Part shown: positions 9,642 to 18,256 of the stretch, one piece after another | Layout: the number at the start of each line of letters is the position of its first letter | How positions within the stretch are numbered: position 1 is the first letter of the stretch | DNA from: Selenomonas sp. ND2010 | GTDB lineage: Bacteria > Bacillota > Negativicutes > Selenomonadales > Selenomonadaceae | Assembly (NCBI RefSeq): GCF_000702005.1 | Contig: NZ_JNKI01000014.1 | Location: forward strand, 1-64,000 | Direction of reading: 5' to 3' | Length of the DNA: 64,000 nucleotides | Translations under genes and position numbers: made by a program | The notes under the pieces: model-generated | Told to the model about the DNA's origin: nothing | Databases searched by the model: none | What the model saw: only the letters and a program-made list of their open reading frames with translations

Positions 9642-9671
9642 TTGACGATACCAACAAAGAGGGAGTATAAT
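9642..9671 (+). promoter_or_regulatory. sigH promoter
   Basis: TTGACG at 9642-9647, 18-base spacer, TATAAT at 9666-9671. Confidence 0.8.
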
Positions 9672-9730
9672 TTCCTTATTAGGGGAGTTATAAATTGAAA
9701 ACGGGGGTTTTCAGCAAAGGGGAAAGTGCG

Positions 9731-10480
9731 ATGGAAGCAGAACGTACTACAGAACTATTTAGTGATGATTTATATGGGGGATTCGCTAAACTGACAGACG
9801 AAGAAATTCTTTTAGCAATCAGAGACAATGACGACAAGGTCGCACTCGATTATCTTATCCATAAGTATCGGAACTTTGTACGTGCCAAGGCTCGGTCCTA
9901 TTTCTTGATTGGAGCGGACCATGAGGACATCATTCAGGAAGGAATGATTGGTTTTTATAAGGCCATTCGGGATTTCCGTAACGATAAATTGTCCTCGTTC
10001 CGAGCATTTGCAGAGCTCTGTGTGACGCGTCAAATTATCACTGCTATCAAGACTGCGACTCGTCAGAAGCATATACCGCTCAATTCGTATATCTCGCTTA
10101 ATAAGCCGATATACGATGAGGATTCAGACAGAACCCTTCTGGATGTGTTGTCTGGTGCAAAGGCGGCTGACCCAGAAGATCTCGTTATCAGTCGAGAGGA
10201 ATTTGTTGATATTGAGAAAAAAATGGAAGAAATTCTGTCTGACTTGGAGTGGAAGGTCCTGATGAGCTATCTTGATGGAAAATCCTATCAGGAGATTGCC
10301 CAAGAATTGGATCGTCATGTCAAATCGATTGATAATGCGCTTCAGCGTGTAAAACGCAAATTAGAAAAGTACATGGAAAACCGTGGCGATGAGATTGACA
10401 TCAGTACGGTTTATCGTGGTTTGAGTTCGATTAATCGCCGCTTGCGTGGTGTAAAAGATAATGATGGCTTGAATCATTGA
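9731..10480 (+). CDS. sigH: RNA polymerase sigma-H-type factor
   Basis: Sigma-70 family factor of the SigH/sporulation group. Region 2 includes DYLIHKYRNFVRAKARSYFLIGADHEDIIQEGMIGFYKAIRDF, and region 4 has the helix-turn-helix SYQEIAQELDRHVKSIDNALQRVKRKL. In Bacillus SigH drives transition-phase and competence genes; a comFB-like gene lies 25 kb downstream. ATG 9731 follows AAAGGGGAAAG; an in-frame TTG at 9695 also has a good ribosome site and would add 12 residues. The usual rpmG-secE-nusG do not follow, so the ancestral order breaks here. Confidence 0.93.
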   Translation: MEAERTTELFSDDLYGGFAKLTDEEILLAIRDNDDKVALDYLIHKYRNFVRAKARSYFLIGADHEDIIQEGMIGFYKAIRDFRNDKLSSFRAFAELCVTRQIITAIKTATRQKHIPLNSYISLNKPIYDEDSDRTLLDVLSGAKAADPEDLVISREEFVDIEKKMEEILSDLEWKVLMSYLDGKSYQEIAQELDRHVKSIDNALQRVKRKLEKYMENRGDEIDISTVYRGLSSINRRLRGVKDNDGLNH

Positions 10481-10488
10481 GGTTTTTC

Positions 10489-10515
10489 GCTCCTGCCTTC
10501 GGGTGGGAGCTTTTT
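10489..10515 (+). terminator. Terminator after sigH
   Basis: Stem 10489-10497 with 10502-10510, TTCG-type loop, then TTTTT. Confidence 0.85.
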
Positions 10516-10571
10516 GTTTGTTGTGAGATTTGGTATAGTTTTTTTTTCGCCATTATCGTATAATGAATACC

Positions 10572-10668
10572 GTAACTCCGAGCAAAAGCATCTAAGGTCA
10601 TGCGCTATGATGCTGCGCCTGGGTAATACCCACAGGGGAGCACAGGAAACCGCGCTCCCTTCCGTTTT
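10572..10668 (+). ncRNA. Molybdenum cofactor (Moco) riboswitch
   Basis: The leader of modA holds the order of helices I know from the Moco RNA motif: an ACTCCGAGC strand; GCATC pairing GATGC with inner TCAT/ATGA (10588-10613); a CCTG/CAGG hairpin with TGGGT-AAT-ACCCA (10619-10636); and GGGAGC pairing GCTCCC around ACAGGAAACCGC (10636-10659), then TTCCG. A TATAAT lies at 10559-10564 and the modA ribosome site follows within 10 bases, so control is probably translational. Covariance-model confirmation is needed. Confidence 0.75.
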
Positions 10669-10688
10669 GAAAAGGAGGAAAATAACGG

Positions 10689-11483
10689 ATGAAAAAGATT
10701 TTGGTATGGATGATGGCCGTGGCCATGACAGTACTGGCAGGATGTGGCAGCCAACAGGCGGGAACATCCTCAGCGACTGCTGGAAACGAAACGATCGAAT
10801 TGCATGTTTCGGCAGCAGCAAGCTTGACCGATGTTATGAAGGAACTAGCTGCTGCCTACGAAAAGGAGCATCCGAACGTCAAAATTGTATTTAACTTTGG
10901 CAGTTCGGGTGCTTTACAGCAGGCAATCGAAAATGGCGGAGAGACGGATTTGTTTTTCTCAGCAGCACAGAAGCAGATGAATGCATTGGAACAAGCTGGC
11001 TTGCTGGCTCCAGAAACACGGCGGGATTTGCTCCAAAATGAGGTCGTGCTCATTGTGCCGAAAGATGGGGGCAAAGACCTCAAGGATTTTAAACAGGTAA
11101 CGGGGAATGAGATTTCGCATATAGCGCTCGGGGAACCCAAAGGGGTGCCCGTTGGCCAGTATTCGGAAGAAGTGTTCAAGAAACTCGGTATTCTCGATGC
11201 GGTTAAGGCGAAAGCCGTTTACGGTTCGGACGTACGTCAGGTCCTTTCCTGGGTCGAGAGCGGAGAAGCGGAATGCGGCGTAGTCTATGCGACCGATGCG
11301 GCGGTGTCGGATAAGGTGCGGGTAGCGGCCAAAGCACCGGCTGAGACGCATAAGCCGATTATCTATCCGGCGGCAGTTCTCAAGGCAGCAAAGCAGGCCA
11401 ATGTGGCCAAGGATTTTCTCGCCTTTGCCTCCAGCGGCTTGGGCCGGAAATTGTTTGAAAAATATGGGTTTGAGGTAAAATAA
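10689..11483 (+). CDS. modA: Molybdate ABC transporter substrate-binding lipoprotein
   Basis: Binds molybdate (or tungstate) outside the inner membrane and delivers it to ModBC. A lipoprotein signal with lipobox LAGC ends at Cys19. The mature part starts IELHVSAAASLTDVMKELA, the standard ModA anion-binding strand, followed by FNFGSSGALQQAIENG. At 264 residues the length is normal. ATG 10689 is preceded by AGGAGG. It is first of modABC, downstream of a Moco riboswitch, which links uptake to cofactor supply. Confidence 0.95.
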   Translation: MKKILVWMMAVAMTVLAGCGSQQAGTSSATAGNETIELHVSAAASLTDVMKELAAAYEKEHPNVKIVFNFGSSGALQQAIENGGETDLFFSAAQKQMNALEQAGLLAPETRRDLLQNEVVLIVPKDGGKDLKDFKQVTGNEISHIALGEPKGVPVGQYSEEVFKKLGILDAVKAKAVYGSDVRQVLSWVESGEAECGVVYATDAAVSDKVRVAAKAPAETHKPIIYPAAVLKAAKQANVAKDFLAFASSGLGRKLFEKYGFEVK

Positions 11484-11484
11484 T

Positions 11485-12156
11485 ATGGAATTATCACCGC
11501 TGATTATTACGCTGGAAACCGCAGGGGTAGCAACAGTGGTGACGTTTTTTGCCGGCATCGGTCTGGCCTGGATGGTGGTGCGCATGAACCACTTCAAAGG
11601 TCTGGCTGATGCCATTATTACGTTGCCGATGGTGCTGCCACCTACTGTGGTTGGCTTTTTCTTATTGCTTTTCCTAGGAAAGCGCAGTATGGTGGGGAGA
11701 TTTTTGTTGCAGTGGGATGTCTCGCTGGTTTTCACCTTTCAGGCGGCTGTCATTGCGGCAATCGTCGTATCTTTGCCACTTATGTATCGGACGGCGCGAG
11801 GCGCTTTTGAGCAGTTGGAACCCAATGTCATTTATGCAGCGCAGACGCTGGGCGTATCGGAGTGGCGCATTTTCTGGCAGGTGTTGCTGCCCAATGCCCG
11901 CTCGGGAATTTTGGCCGGATTGGTGCTGTCGTTCACGCGTGCCTTGGGTGAATTTGGTGCAACCATTATGTTTGCGGGCAATATCCCAGGGAAGACGCAG
12001 ACGATGAGTACGGCGATATATGCTGCTGTTCAGGCAAATGACTATGCTTTGGCTTTTGATTGGGCAATGGTAATTGTGTTCTTTTCCCTGTTCTTTGTGG
12101 TGTTGATGAATTGGTGGATTGCCCGCAGTGGCAGGGGGGGCTGTCTATGGAATTGA
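11485..12156 (+). CDS. modB: Molybdate ABC transporter permease
   Basis: Integral membrane subunit of ModABC with about five hydrophobic helices. The binding-protein-dependent transport loop reads EQLEPNVIYAAQTLGVSEWRIF (EAA motif) followed by LSFTRALGEFGATIMFAGNIPGKTQT, characteristic of ModB. ATG lies one base after the modA stop. The last codons overlap modC by ten bases. Confidence 0.95.
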   Translation: MELSPLIITLETAGVATVVTFFAGIGLAWMVVRMNHFKGLADAIITLPMVLPPTVVGFFLLLFLGKRSMVGRFLLQWDVSLVFTFQAAVIAAIVVSLPLMYRTARGAFEQLEPNVIYAAQTLGVSEWRIFWQVLLPNARSGILAGLVLSFTRALGEFGATIMFAGNIPGKTQTMSTAIYAAVQANDYALAFDWAMVIVFFSLFFVVLMNWWIARSGRGGCLWN

Positions 12157-13193
12157 TGGTGCGGATAAAGAAGAAGCTCCGCAATTTTACCCTCGATGTC
12201 GATTTTGCCGTGAAAGAGGAAGTGTTTGCCCTGCTGGGTGCCTCTGGCTGTGGCAAGAGCATGACCTTAAAGTGCATTGCAGGAATTGAGACTCCGGATA
12301 GTGGGGTCATTGTCTTGAATGGGCGTGTGCTGTTTGATAGTGAGCAGAAAATCAATCTGAGCCCACAGAAGCGTCGGATCGGTTATCTGTTTCAAAATTA
12401 TGCGTTGTTTCCCAACATGACAGTTCGCGATAATATCCGTTTTGCCGCTAGTGGCAATGATGCGGAAAAGCTGCAAAAAGTGCAGGCGAATCTGGAGCGT
12501 TTTTCCCTGCTGGATTTGGCGGAAGCTTATCCCGCAGAGCTTTCGGGTGGTCAGCAGCAACGCGTGGCGTTTGCTCGGATTTTAGCGTCTGATGCAGAGC
12601 TTTTGCTGTTGGATGAGCCTTTTTCTGCTTTGGATAGTTACTTGAAATGGCAGCTTGAGTTGGAGCTTAGGCAGGTGCTGCAATCCTATGAAGGGACAGC
12701 ACTGCTGGTTTCTCATGATCGAGGTGAGGTGTATCGTCTGGCAGATAAGGTGGCGGTCATCAATCAGGGAAAGATGGAGAAGGTTCATGAGAAAAAAGCC
12801 CTTTTTCAGCGTCCTGAGACATTGGCGGCAGCACTTTTGACCGGTTGCAAAAATGTTTCTGTCGCCAGTCGGATCGATGACCATCACGTTCGGGCCGAGG
12901 AGTGGCAGCTGGATCTCATGATAGCCGATTTGCCGGCGAAAGTAAAATATGTTGGGATACGGGCACATTTTTTGGAATTTCGCCAACTGCCGGGGGAAAA
13001 TACCATTCCGGTCGATATTGTTCAGGTGATTGAGGATACGTTTTCCATGCTGGTTATGGTTCGAAAAGCTGGCAGTGATGGCAAGGCTATCCGTTGTGAG
13101 CTGCCCAAGCAGAAATGGCAGCAGTTCCAAGCGGCTGGCGTTGACCTCTACCTATATTTGCCACCAGAAAAAATCATGGTGCTTGCATATTGA
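12147..13193 (+). CDS. modC: Molybdate ABC transporter ATP-binding protein
   Basis: Energises ModABC. Walker A GASGCGKS, Q-loop FQNYALFPNMTV, signature LSGGQQQRVAFARIL, Walker B LLLLDEPFSALD and switch His in SHDRGE are all visible. The C-terminal third is a TOBE-like anion-binding domain. ATG 12147 gives a protein beginning MELMVRIKKKL; more upstream in-frame starts lie inside modB and have no ribosome site. At 348 residues it is full length. Confidence 0.94.
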   Translation: MELMVRIKKKLRNFTLDVDFAVKEEVFALLGASGCGKSMTLKCIAGIETPDSGVIVLNGRVLFDSEQKINLSPQKRRIGYLFQNYALFPNMTVRDNIRFAASGNDAEKLQKVQANLERFSLLDLAEAYPAELSGGQQQRVAFARILASDAELLLLDEPFSALDSYLKWQLELELRQVLQSYEGTALLVSHDRGEVYRLADKVAVINQGKMEKVHEKKALFQRPETLAAALLTGCKNVSVASRIDDHHVRAEEWQLDLMIADLPAKVKYVGIRAHFLEFRQLPGENTIPVDIVQVIEDTFSMLVMVRKAGSDGKAIRCELPKQKWQQFQAAGVDLYLYLPPEKIMVLAY

Positions 13194-13261
13194 GAAAATT
13201 GTAGCATTGTTTTAAATATGAGTGTTTTCTTGTAACGTTCGTTCAAGATGAAAGGGGACGG

Positions 13262-13290
13262 TTGTTCGTGGAATTTGCTATGATTATAAT
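13262..13290 (+). promoter_or_regulatory. Promoter inside the modC / isomerase gap
   Basis: TTGTTC at 13262-13267, 17-base spacer, TATAAT at 13285-13290. No protein gene lies downstream on this strand before the terminator at 13408-13440. Confidence 0.6.
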
Positions 13291-13296
13291 AAACTT

Positions 13297-13440
13297 GTAA
13301 TTAAAGACAGGCTAACCTGTTGCAATTACAGTTCGAATAATGATTAATCCCCTTTATCATTATGAGGACTTTCCTGTTTTTTCCCTATAATATTTTTTCC
13401 CAACCCCAAAAAAGCAGCTGCGTAGGCAGCTGCTTTTTTT
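13297..13440 (+). ncRNA. Candidate small regulatory RNA
   Basis: About 144 bases lie between a good promoter and a strong terminator with no credible reading frame. The predicted 5' part folds as TGTAATT...CAGG/CCTG...AATTACA (about 13297-13332). A second hairpin, TAATGAT/ATCATTA near 13339-13363, presents a TCCCC loop. Pyrimidine-rich single strands with CCC and CCCC tracts precede the terminator. C-rich loops are typical of Firmicute sRNAs that bind Shine-Dalgarno sequences (RsaE type). Expression is not shown. Confidence 0.45.
13408..13440. terminator. Bidirectional terminator
   Basis: GCAGCTGC pairs with GCAGCTGC around GTAG, flanked by A and T runs on both sides, so it can end both rightward transcripts and the leftward isomerase gene. 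Confidence 0.88.
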
Positions 13441-13464
13441 ATGGCAGTATGGATTTTCGGGGAA

Positions 13465-14955
13465 TCAGGCAAAGGGATTCTCGTCGGGATAGAGCATGCC
13501 TTTGGGCTGATTGAACGCGATATCGGCAATGCCGAGGTATTGGAAGACCGACCAGAGGGATTTTCCAAAGTGACCAAAAGCGACGGCACCATGATGCGGG
13601 TAGCGTTTGGCAATGAGTACATGACGATAGAAGCGGCCCATTTCAGGGATGGCGAAAACACCAATACCACCGAAGGAATGTGTCGGAGTAGGCAGAACTT
13701 CACCTTCGGCAACATAGGCACGAAGTTTGCCATCCGAGGTGCTTTGCAGACGGAAGAACGTGATGTCGCTGGCGGCAATATCGCCTTCGAGCGTACCGCG
13801 AGTGAAATCAGGCGTACCGCCATTTTCGAGCAGACGGTTCTGAATCAGCTGATATTTTACGCCGCCCTTGCGAAGTTTGCAAAGTGGCGTGTTACCGCAG
13901 TGGAATCCCATAAAGGTATCTTCGAGTTTGTAGCTGGTAGAAGGCTTGATATCGGATTCATAAAGATCTTTTGGTACGCTGTTGTTGATGTCGAGCAGCG
14001 TTACGGCATCGCCGCTGACGCAAAGACCAATGTATTCGCTAAGGGCACCGTAAATGTCGACTTCGCAGGATACGGGGATGCCCTGGGAAACCATGCGGCT
14101 GTTGACATAACACGGCTCAAAGCCGAATTCCTTCGGGAAGGCCGGCCAGCATTTATCGGCAAAGGCGACATAATCGCGAGCACCTTTGTGCTCCTTCATC
14201 CAATCCTTCAGTGTGAGCTCAAATTGTGCCATGCGTGGCAGCATTTCCGGATAAGGATTGCCTTCATGACCTAGTTCTTTGGCCATCTCTTCAACGATAG
14301 CTGTGATTCGCGGATCGTCTTTATGAGCTCGATAGGAAACGAGCAAATCGAGTTCGGAATTTTCCTCGATTTCCACACCGAGGTCATAGAGCGGCTGAAT
14401 CGGAGCATTGCAGGCGAAGAAGTCCTGCGGGCGTGGGCCGAAGGTGATGATTTTCAGATGGGAAAGACCGATGAGGGTGCGGGCAACCGGCTGGAACTCG
14501 GCAATCATCGCAGCGATATCGTCGGCCGTACCTACTGGATATTCCGGAATAAAGGCTTTCAAGTGACGCATGCCCAGATTGTAGGAACAGTTGAGCATGC
14601 CGCAATAAGCATCACCACGCCCGTTGATGAGGTCTTTGCCGCTTTCCTCAGCAGCCGATACGTACATAACGGGACCATCAAACTCCTTGGCAATCAGTGT
14701 TTCCGGCGTTTCCGGGCCAAAATTGCCGAGGAATACTACCAAGGCGTTGCAGCCAGCATCTTTGGCTTCTTTTACTGCCTCGAGCATATCTGTCTCATTT
14801 TCAACGGTTTTCTTTACTTCGTAAAGGGAACCGTATTTTTTGGTATAACTTTCCACAATCGCGTGACGGCGGTTCTCGGAAAGAGAAATAATAAAGCAGT
14901 CGCGGCTGACAGAGAGGATGCCGCATTTGACAGTTGGAATGTTGCTCATGGTCAT
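13465..14955 (-). CDS. L-fucose/L-arabinose isomerase family protein
   Basis: About 496 residues resembling the FucI/AraA superfamily of Mn-dependent aldose-ketose isomerases: an N-terminal NAD-fold-like part (ALVVFLGNFGPETPE) and a C-terminal part with FHCGNTPLCKLRKGG and THSFGGIGVFA. It is divergent from xylB and shares its operator, so it probably converts a pentose to its ketose. Candidate substrates are D-xylose or the L-arabinose released by the GH43 enzyme; no classical xylA is in the locus. ATG 14955 is preferred over GTG 14985 because AAAGGAG lies just upstream. Confidence 0.75.
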   Translation of the reverse strand: MTMSNIPTVKCGILSVSRDCFIISLSENRRHAIVESYTKKYGSLYEVKKTVENETDMLEAVKEAKDAGCNALVVFLGNFGPETPETLIAKEFDGPVMYVSAAEESGKDLINGRGDAYCGMLNCSYNLGMRHLKAFIPEYPVGTADDIAAMIAEFQPVARTLIGLSHLKIITFGPRPQDFFACNAPIQPLYDLGVEIEENSELDLLVSYRAHKDDPRITAIVEEMAKELGHEGNPYPEMLPRMAQFELTLKDWMKEHKGARDYVAFADKCWPAFPKEFGFEPCYVNSRMVSQGIPVSCEVDIYGALSEYIGLCVSGDAVTLLDINNSVPKDLYESDIKPSTSYKLEDTFMGFHCGNTPLCKLRKGGVKYQLIQNRLLENGGTPDFTRGTLEGDIAASDITFFRLQSTSDGKLRAYVAEGEVLPTPTHSFGGIGVFAIPEMGRFYRHVLIAKRYPHHGAVAFGHFGKSLWSVFQYLGIADIAFNQPKGMLYPDENPFA

Positions 14956-15000
14956 GGTAAACGCTCCTTTATGAAATATTAACACAGATAACTTTTACGT

Positions 15001-15059
15001 GCGTTCATGTGCACGCTTATCACGATTCCTAGGATAACACCGGAATATCGCATTGTCAA
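15001..15059 (-). promoter_or_regulatory. Promoter and operator of the isomerase gene
   Basis: On the minus strand TTGACA (15054-15059), 17 bases, TATCCT (15031-15036). Just downstream lies GCGTTC-ATGT-GCACGC at 15001-15016, one mismatch from a perfect inverted repeat and matching the operator on the xylB side. Confidence 0.75.
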
Positions 15060-15177
15060 TTGTTTTATTTTTATTTATCGTAAAAATAACAAGATTTTCG
15101 GAAAAACTACCTATTATAGCCCTAATTTTTTATTAATCATTCACTTTATTAAATTTTTAGAAAAATACAAAATCGTA

Positions 15178-15236
15178 TTGACTCGTATTTTATCTTGTGT
15201 TATATTGATTACGAGCTTGAGCGTGCATGAGCACGC
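15178..15236 (+). promoter_or_regulatory. Promoter and operator of the xylB operon
   Basis: TTGACT at 15178-15183, 17 bases, TATATT at 15201-15206. A perfect inverted repeat GCGTGC-ATGA-GCACGC follows at 15221-15236, near or just after the expected transcription start, so repressor binding would block initiation or early elongation. Confidence 0.78.
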
Positions 15237-15275
15237 AATAGAGACACGAAAGCAAAAAAATGGGGGGCAAAAGCA

Positions 15276-16799
15276 ATGAACTATCTGATTGGCATTGATA
15301 TTGGTACTTCCGCGACCAAGACGGTGCTTTTTGACGAAACCTGCCGGGTGATACAATCTGCTTCGCAAGAATACCCGCTGTATCAGCCACAGAATGGCTG
15401 GGCAGAACAGGAACCATTGGATTGGTACAGTGCAGTGGTGCGTACCGTAAAGAAAGTGGTTCAGGAGTCTGGTGTACCCGCTGAGGCAATCAAGGGGATT
15501 GGGCTTTCCGGGCAGATGCATGGCCTGGTTATGTTGAACGAGGCCAATGAGGTCATTCGTCCAGCTATCATTTGGTGTGACCAGCGTACGGGGAAGGAAT
15601 GTGAGGAAATCACACGCCGTGTGGGGGCAAAACGCCTGATTGAGATTACGGCGAATCCGGCTTTGACTGGCTTTACGGCATCCAAAATCCTCTGGGTCCG
15701 TAATCATGAAGCGGATAATTACAAAGCTTGTCGTCATATTCTTTTACCAAAGGATTATGTCAGATTCCGCATGACTGGGGATTATGCAACCGAGGTTTCG
15801 GATGCGAGCGGCATGCAGCTTTTGGATGTTCCGAATCGCTGCTGGTCCAAGGAGATCTTGGAGAAGCTCGAGATTGATGAATCGCTTTTGCCAAAAGTTT
15901 ACGAGTCGCCGGAGGTGACGGGGCATGTATCGGAGGAATTTGCGGAAAAAACTGGCTTGACGACGGCTACCGTAGTAGTAGGTGGTGCTGGAGACAATGC
16001 GGCGGCTGCCGTTGGCACAGGTATCGTAGAAGATGGCAGGGCTTTTACGACAATCGGTACCAGTGGCGTAGTGTTTGCACATACTAGTGAGCCGCGTATC
16101 GATCCCAAAGGCAGGGTTCATACCTTTTGCTGTGCGGTACCTGGGTGCTGGCATGTTATGGGTGTCACCCAGGCTGCTGGTTTGTCCCTCAAATGGTTCC
16201 GGGATACTCTGGCAGAGAAGTACAAAGATGAAGCTGTCCTGAAGGGCGTCGATTCCTACGACCTTATCAATCAGGATGTAGCCAAGGTGCCAATCGGCAG
16301 CCGCAGGCTCTTCTATCTTCCGTATCTGATGGGCGAGCGTACGCCGCATCTCAATCCGGATTGCCGGGGTGTATTTTTCGGGCTGTCGGCCATTCATACC
16401 AAGGCAGATATGCTGCGTTCGGTTATGGAAGGGGTCAGCTATTCCCTGCTCGATTGTTTCGATGTGTTGAAGGAAATGAAGGTTGACGTCCAAGAAATGA
16501 TGGCCTGTGGCGGCGGTGGCAAGAGCCGTATTTGGCGGCAGATGTTGGCCGATATGTATGCCTGCGAGGTCAAAACCATCAAAGCGCAGGAAGGTCCAGC
16601 TCTTGGCGTAGCCATTTTGGCTGGGGTTGGTGCTGGCTTATTCACGGATGTTCCGACGGCTTGCCGGCAGTTTATCGAGCAGGATACCTGGTGCCAGCCA
16701 GAACCATCGGCACATGCTTACTATGAGAAAGGGCATAAGCTTTACCAGAAACTATATAGCCAGCTCAAGGAGTGCTATAGCGAGTTAGCAGTATTATAA
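15276..16799 (+). CDS. xylB: Xylulokinase
   Basis: FGGY-family kinase phosphorylating D-xylulose to xylulose 5-phosphate for the pentose phosphate pathway. The phosphate-binding start [16 protein letters not shown], the xylulokinase-specific [10 protein letters not shown], and the C-terminal [19 protein letters not shown] are clear. At 507 residues the length is normal. It leads an operon with two transporters and a beta-xylosidase, and its promoter carries the locus operator. Confidence 0.93.
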   Translation: MNYLIGIDIGTSATKTVLFDETCRVIQSASQEYPLYQPQNGWAEQEPLDWYSAVVRTVKKVVQESGVPAEAIKGIGLSGQMHGLVMLNEANEVIRPAIIWCDQRTGKECEEITRRVGAKRLIEITANPALTGFTASKILWVRNHEADNYKACRHILLPKDYVRFRMTGDYATEVSDASGMQLLDVPNRCWSKEILEKLEIDESLLPKVYESPEVTGHVSEEFAEKTGLTTATVVVGGAGDNAAAAVGTGIVEDGRAFTTIGTSGVVFAHTSEPRIDPKGRVHTFCCAVPGCWHVMGVTQAAGLSLKWFRDTLAEKYKDEAVLKGVDSYDLINQDVAKVPIGSRRLFYLPYLMGERTPHLNPDCRGVFFGLSAIHTKADMLRSVMEGVSYSLLDCFDVLKEMKVDVQEMMACGGGGKSRIWRQMLADMYACEVKTIKAQEGPALGVAILAGVGAGLFTDVPTACRQFIEQDTWCQPEPSAHAYYEKGHKLYQKLYSQLKECYSELAVL

Positions 16800-16813
16800 G
16801 GGAGGAATTATCA

Positions 16814-18232
16814 ATGGATGCTTCGTTACCTAAGAATATGGCCGATAAGGCAGCCGGGCGGGCTGCTGCGCATGTCCGCATGTTCATCTATTTTGCCGCA
16901 GGGATGGCTGGCTTGCTTTTTGGTCTTGACCAGGGCGTCATATCCGGTGCCTTGCCGTTTATCAGTCAAGAATGGAATTTATCCAGTGCGGCGCAGGAAT
17001 GGGTCGTCAGCTCGATGATGGTAGGAGCGGCTACTGGTGCAATCGTAGCATCGGTTATGGCCAAGAAAATTGGCCGCAAAAAGAGCTTGATGATAGGCGC
17101 GACCCTGTTTATCGTCGGCTCGCTCGGTTCCGGTTTTGCTGTCAGTGCGGATATGCTCATCGGTTTCCGGTTGATTTTGGGCCTGTCCGTTGGTATTGCA
17201 TCCTATACGGCGCCGCTTTATTTGGCTGAGATGTCGGATAAAAATGCCCGTGGACGGGTAATATCCGGTTATCAGTTGATGGTTACCGTGGGTATCCTCG
17301 CCGCTTTCCTTTCCGATACGGCATTCAGTTACAGTGGCAACTGGCGTATGATGCTGATGGTCATTGCCCTGCCGGCTGTCCTTTTGCTGCTGACGGTTAT
17401 CCGCCTGCCGGACAGCCCACGCTGGCTGGCAGCTGTAGGACGCATCGAGGAAGCTTCGGGTGTCTTGGAAGCACTGCATGGCAGTGTCGAAATCGCTCGG
17501 GAAGAAATGAAAGATATTAAAGACGCCCTGAAAATCAAACAGGATGGCTGGGGGCTTTTCAAGGCAAATAAGAATGTCCGCCGGGCAGTATTTTTAGGGG
17601 TACTCTTGCAGGCAATGCAGCAGTTTACCGGGTTTAACGTCATCATGTATTACTCGCCGAAAATTTTGAGTCTTGCAGGTTTCTCGACCACGGAAGATCA
17701 GATGATTGGTACGGTTATCAATGGCATCGTCTTCGTGTTGTCCACGTTTATTGCCATCTTCATGGTAGACAAAAACGGTCGCAAACCGACGCTCAAGATT
17801 GGCTTTGGTGTTATGGCGCTCTCCATGGCGGTGGTAGGTGTCTGCATGTCGCTGCTCGAAGCTGGCACGGCCGATGTGTCGATTTCGTATTTGGCAGCCA
17901 TCATGACGATGGTCAGCATTGCTGGTTTTGGCATGAGTGCAGGCCCGATTGTCTGGGTGCTCTGCTCGGAAATTCAGCCGCTTAAATCCCGTGAGTTCGG
18001 TGTCGCCTGCTCGACGATGACCAACTGGATTACCTGTGCGATTGTCGGGGCAACGTTCCTGACGTTGGTCGATACGCTCGGCTCGGCTCATACGTTCTGG
18101 CTTTATGCATTGCTCAATGGTTTCTTTATCGTTTTGACGATGGCGTATGTGCCGGAGACGAAGAATGTCACACTGGAAAATATCGAGAAAAACCTCATGG
18201 AAGGCAAAAAACTGCGCAATATTGGCTGTTGA
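16814..18232 (+). CDS. MFS sugar porter (XylE/AraE-like pentose:H+ symporter)
   Basis: Twelve-helix major facilitator of the sugar porter family: [18 protein letters not shown] in the first helix, [12 protein letters not shown] loop, [13 protein letters not shown] before the central loop, [16 protein letters not shown] in helix 7, VDKNGRKP, and [13 protein letters not shown] at the end. This set marks proton-coupled xylose, arabinose or galactose importers. Context favours free xylose or arabinose. It begins 14 bases after xylB behind GGGAGG. Confidence 0.9.
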   Translation: MDASLPKNMADKAAGRAAAHVRMFIYFAAGMAGLLFGLDQGVISGALPFISQEWNLSSAAQEWVVSSMMVGAATGAIVASVMAKKIGRKKSLMIGATLFIVGSLGSGFAVSADMLIGFRLILGLSVGIASYTAPLYLAEMSDKNARGRVISGYQLMVTVGILAAFLSDTAFSYSGNWRMMLMVIALPAVLLLLTVIRLPDSPRWLAAVGRIEEASGVLEALHGSVEIAREEMKDIKDALKIKQDGWGLFKANKNVRRAVFLGVLLQAMQQFTGFNVIMYYSPKILSLAGFSTTEDQMIGTVINGIVFVLSTFIAIFMVDKNGRKPTLKIGFGVMALSMAVVGVCMSLLEAGTADVSISYLAAIMTMVSIAGFGMSAGPIVWVLCSEIQPLKSREFGVACSTMTNWITCAIVGATFLTLVDTLGSAHTFWLYALLNGFFIVLTMAYVPETKNVTLENIEKNLMEGKKLRNIGC

Positions 18233-18256
18233 GTATCTGCAGGGAGAGAGGGAAAA

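Noticed and set aside
13441-14274. Plus-strand frame opposite the isomerase gene
   Set aside because: The minus-strand isomerase has a ribosome site, promoter and family motifs; the opposite frame begins inside its terminator region and lacks any domain.
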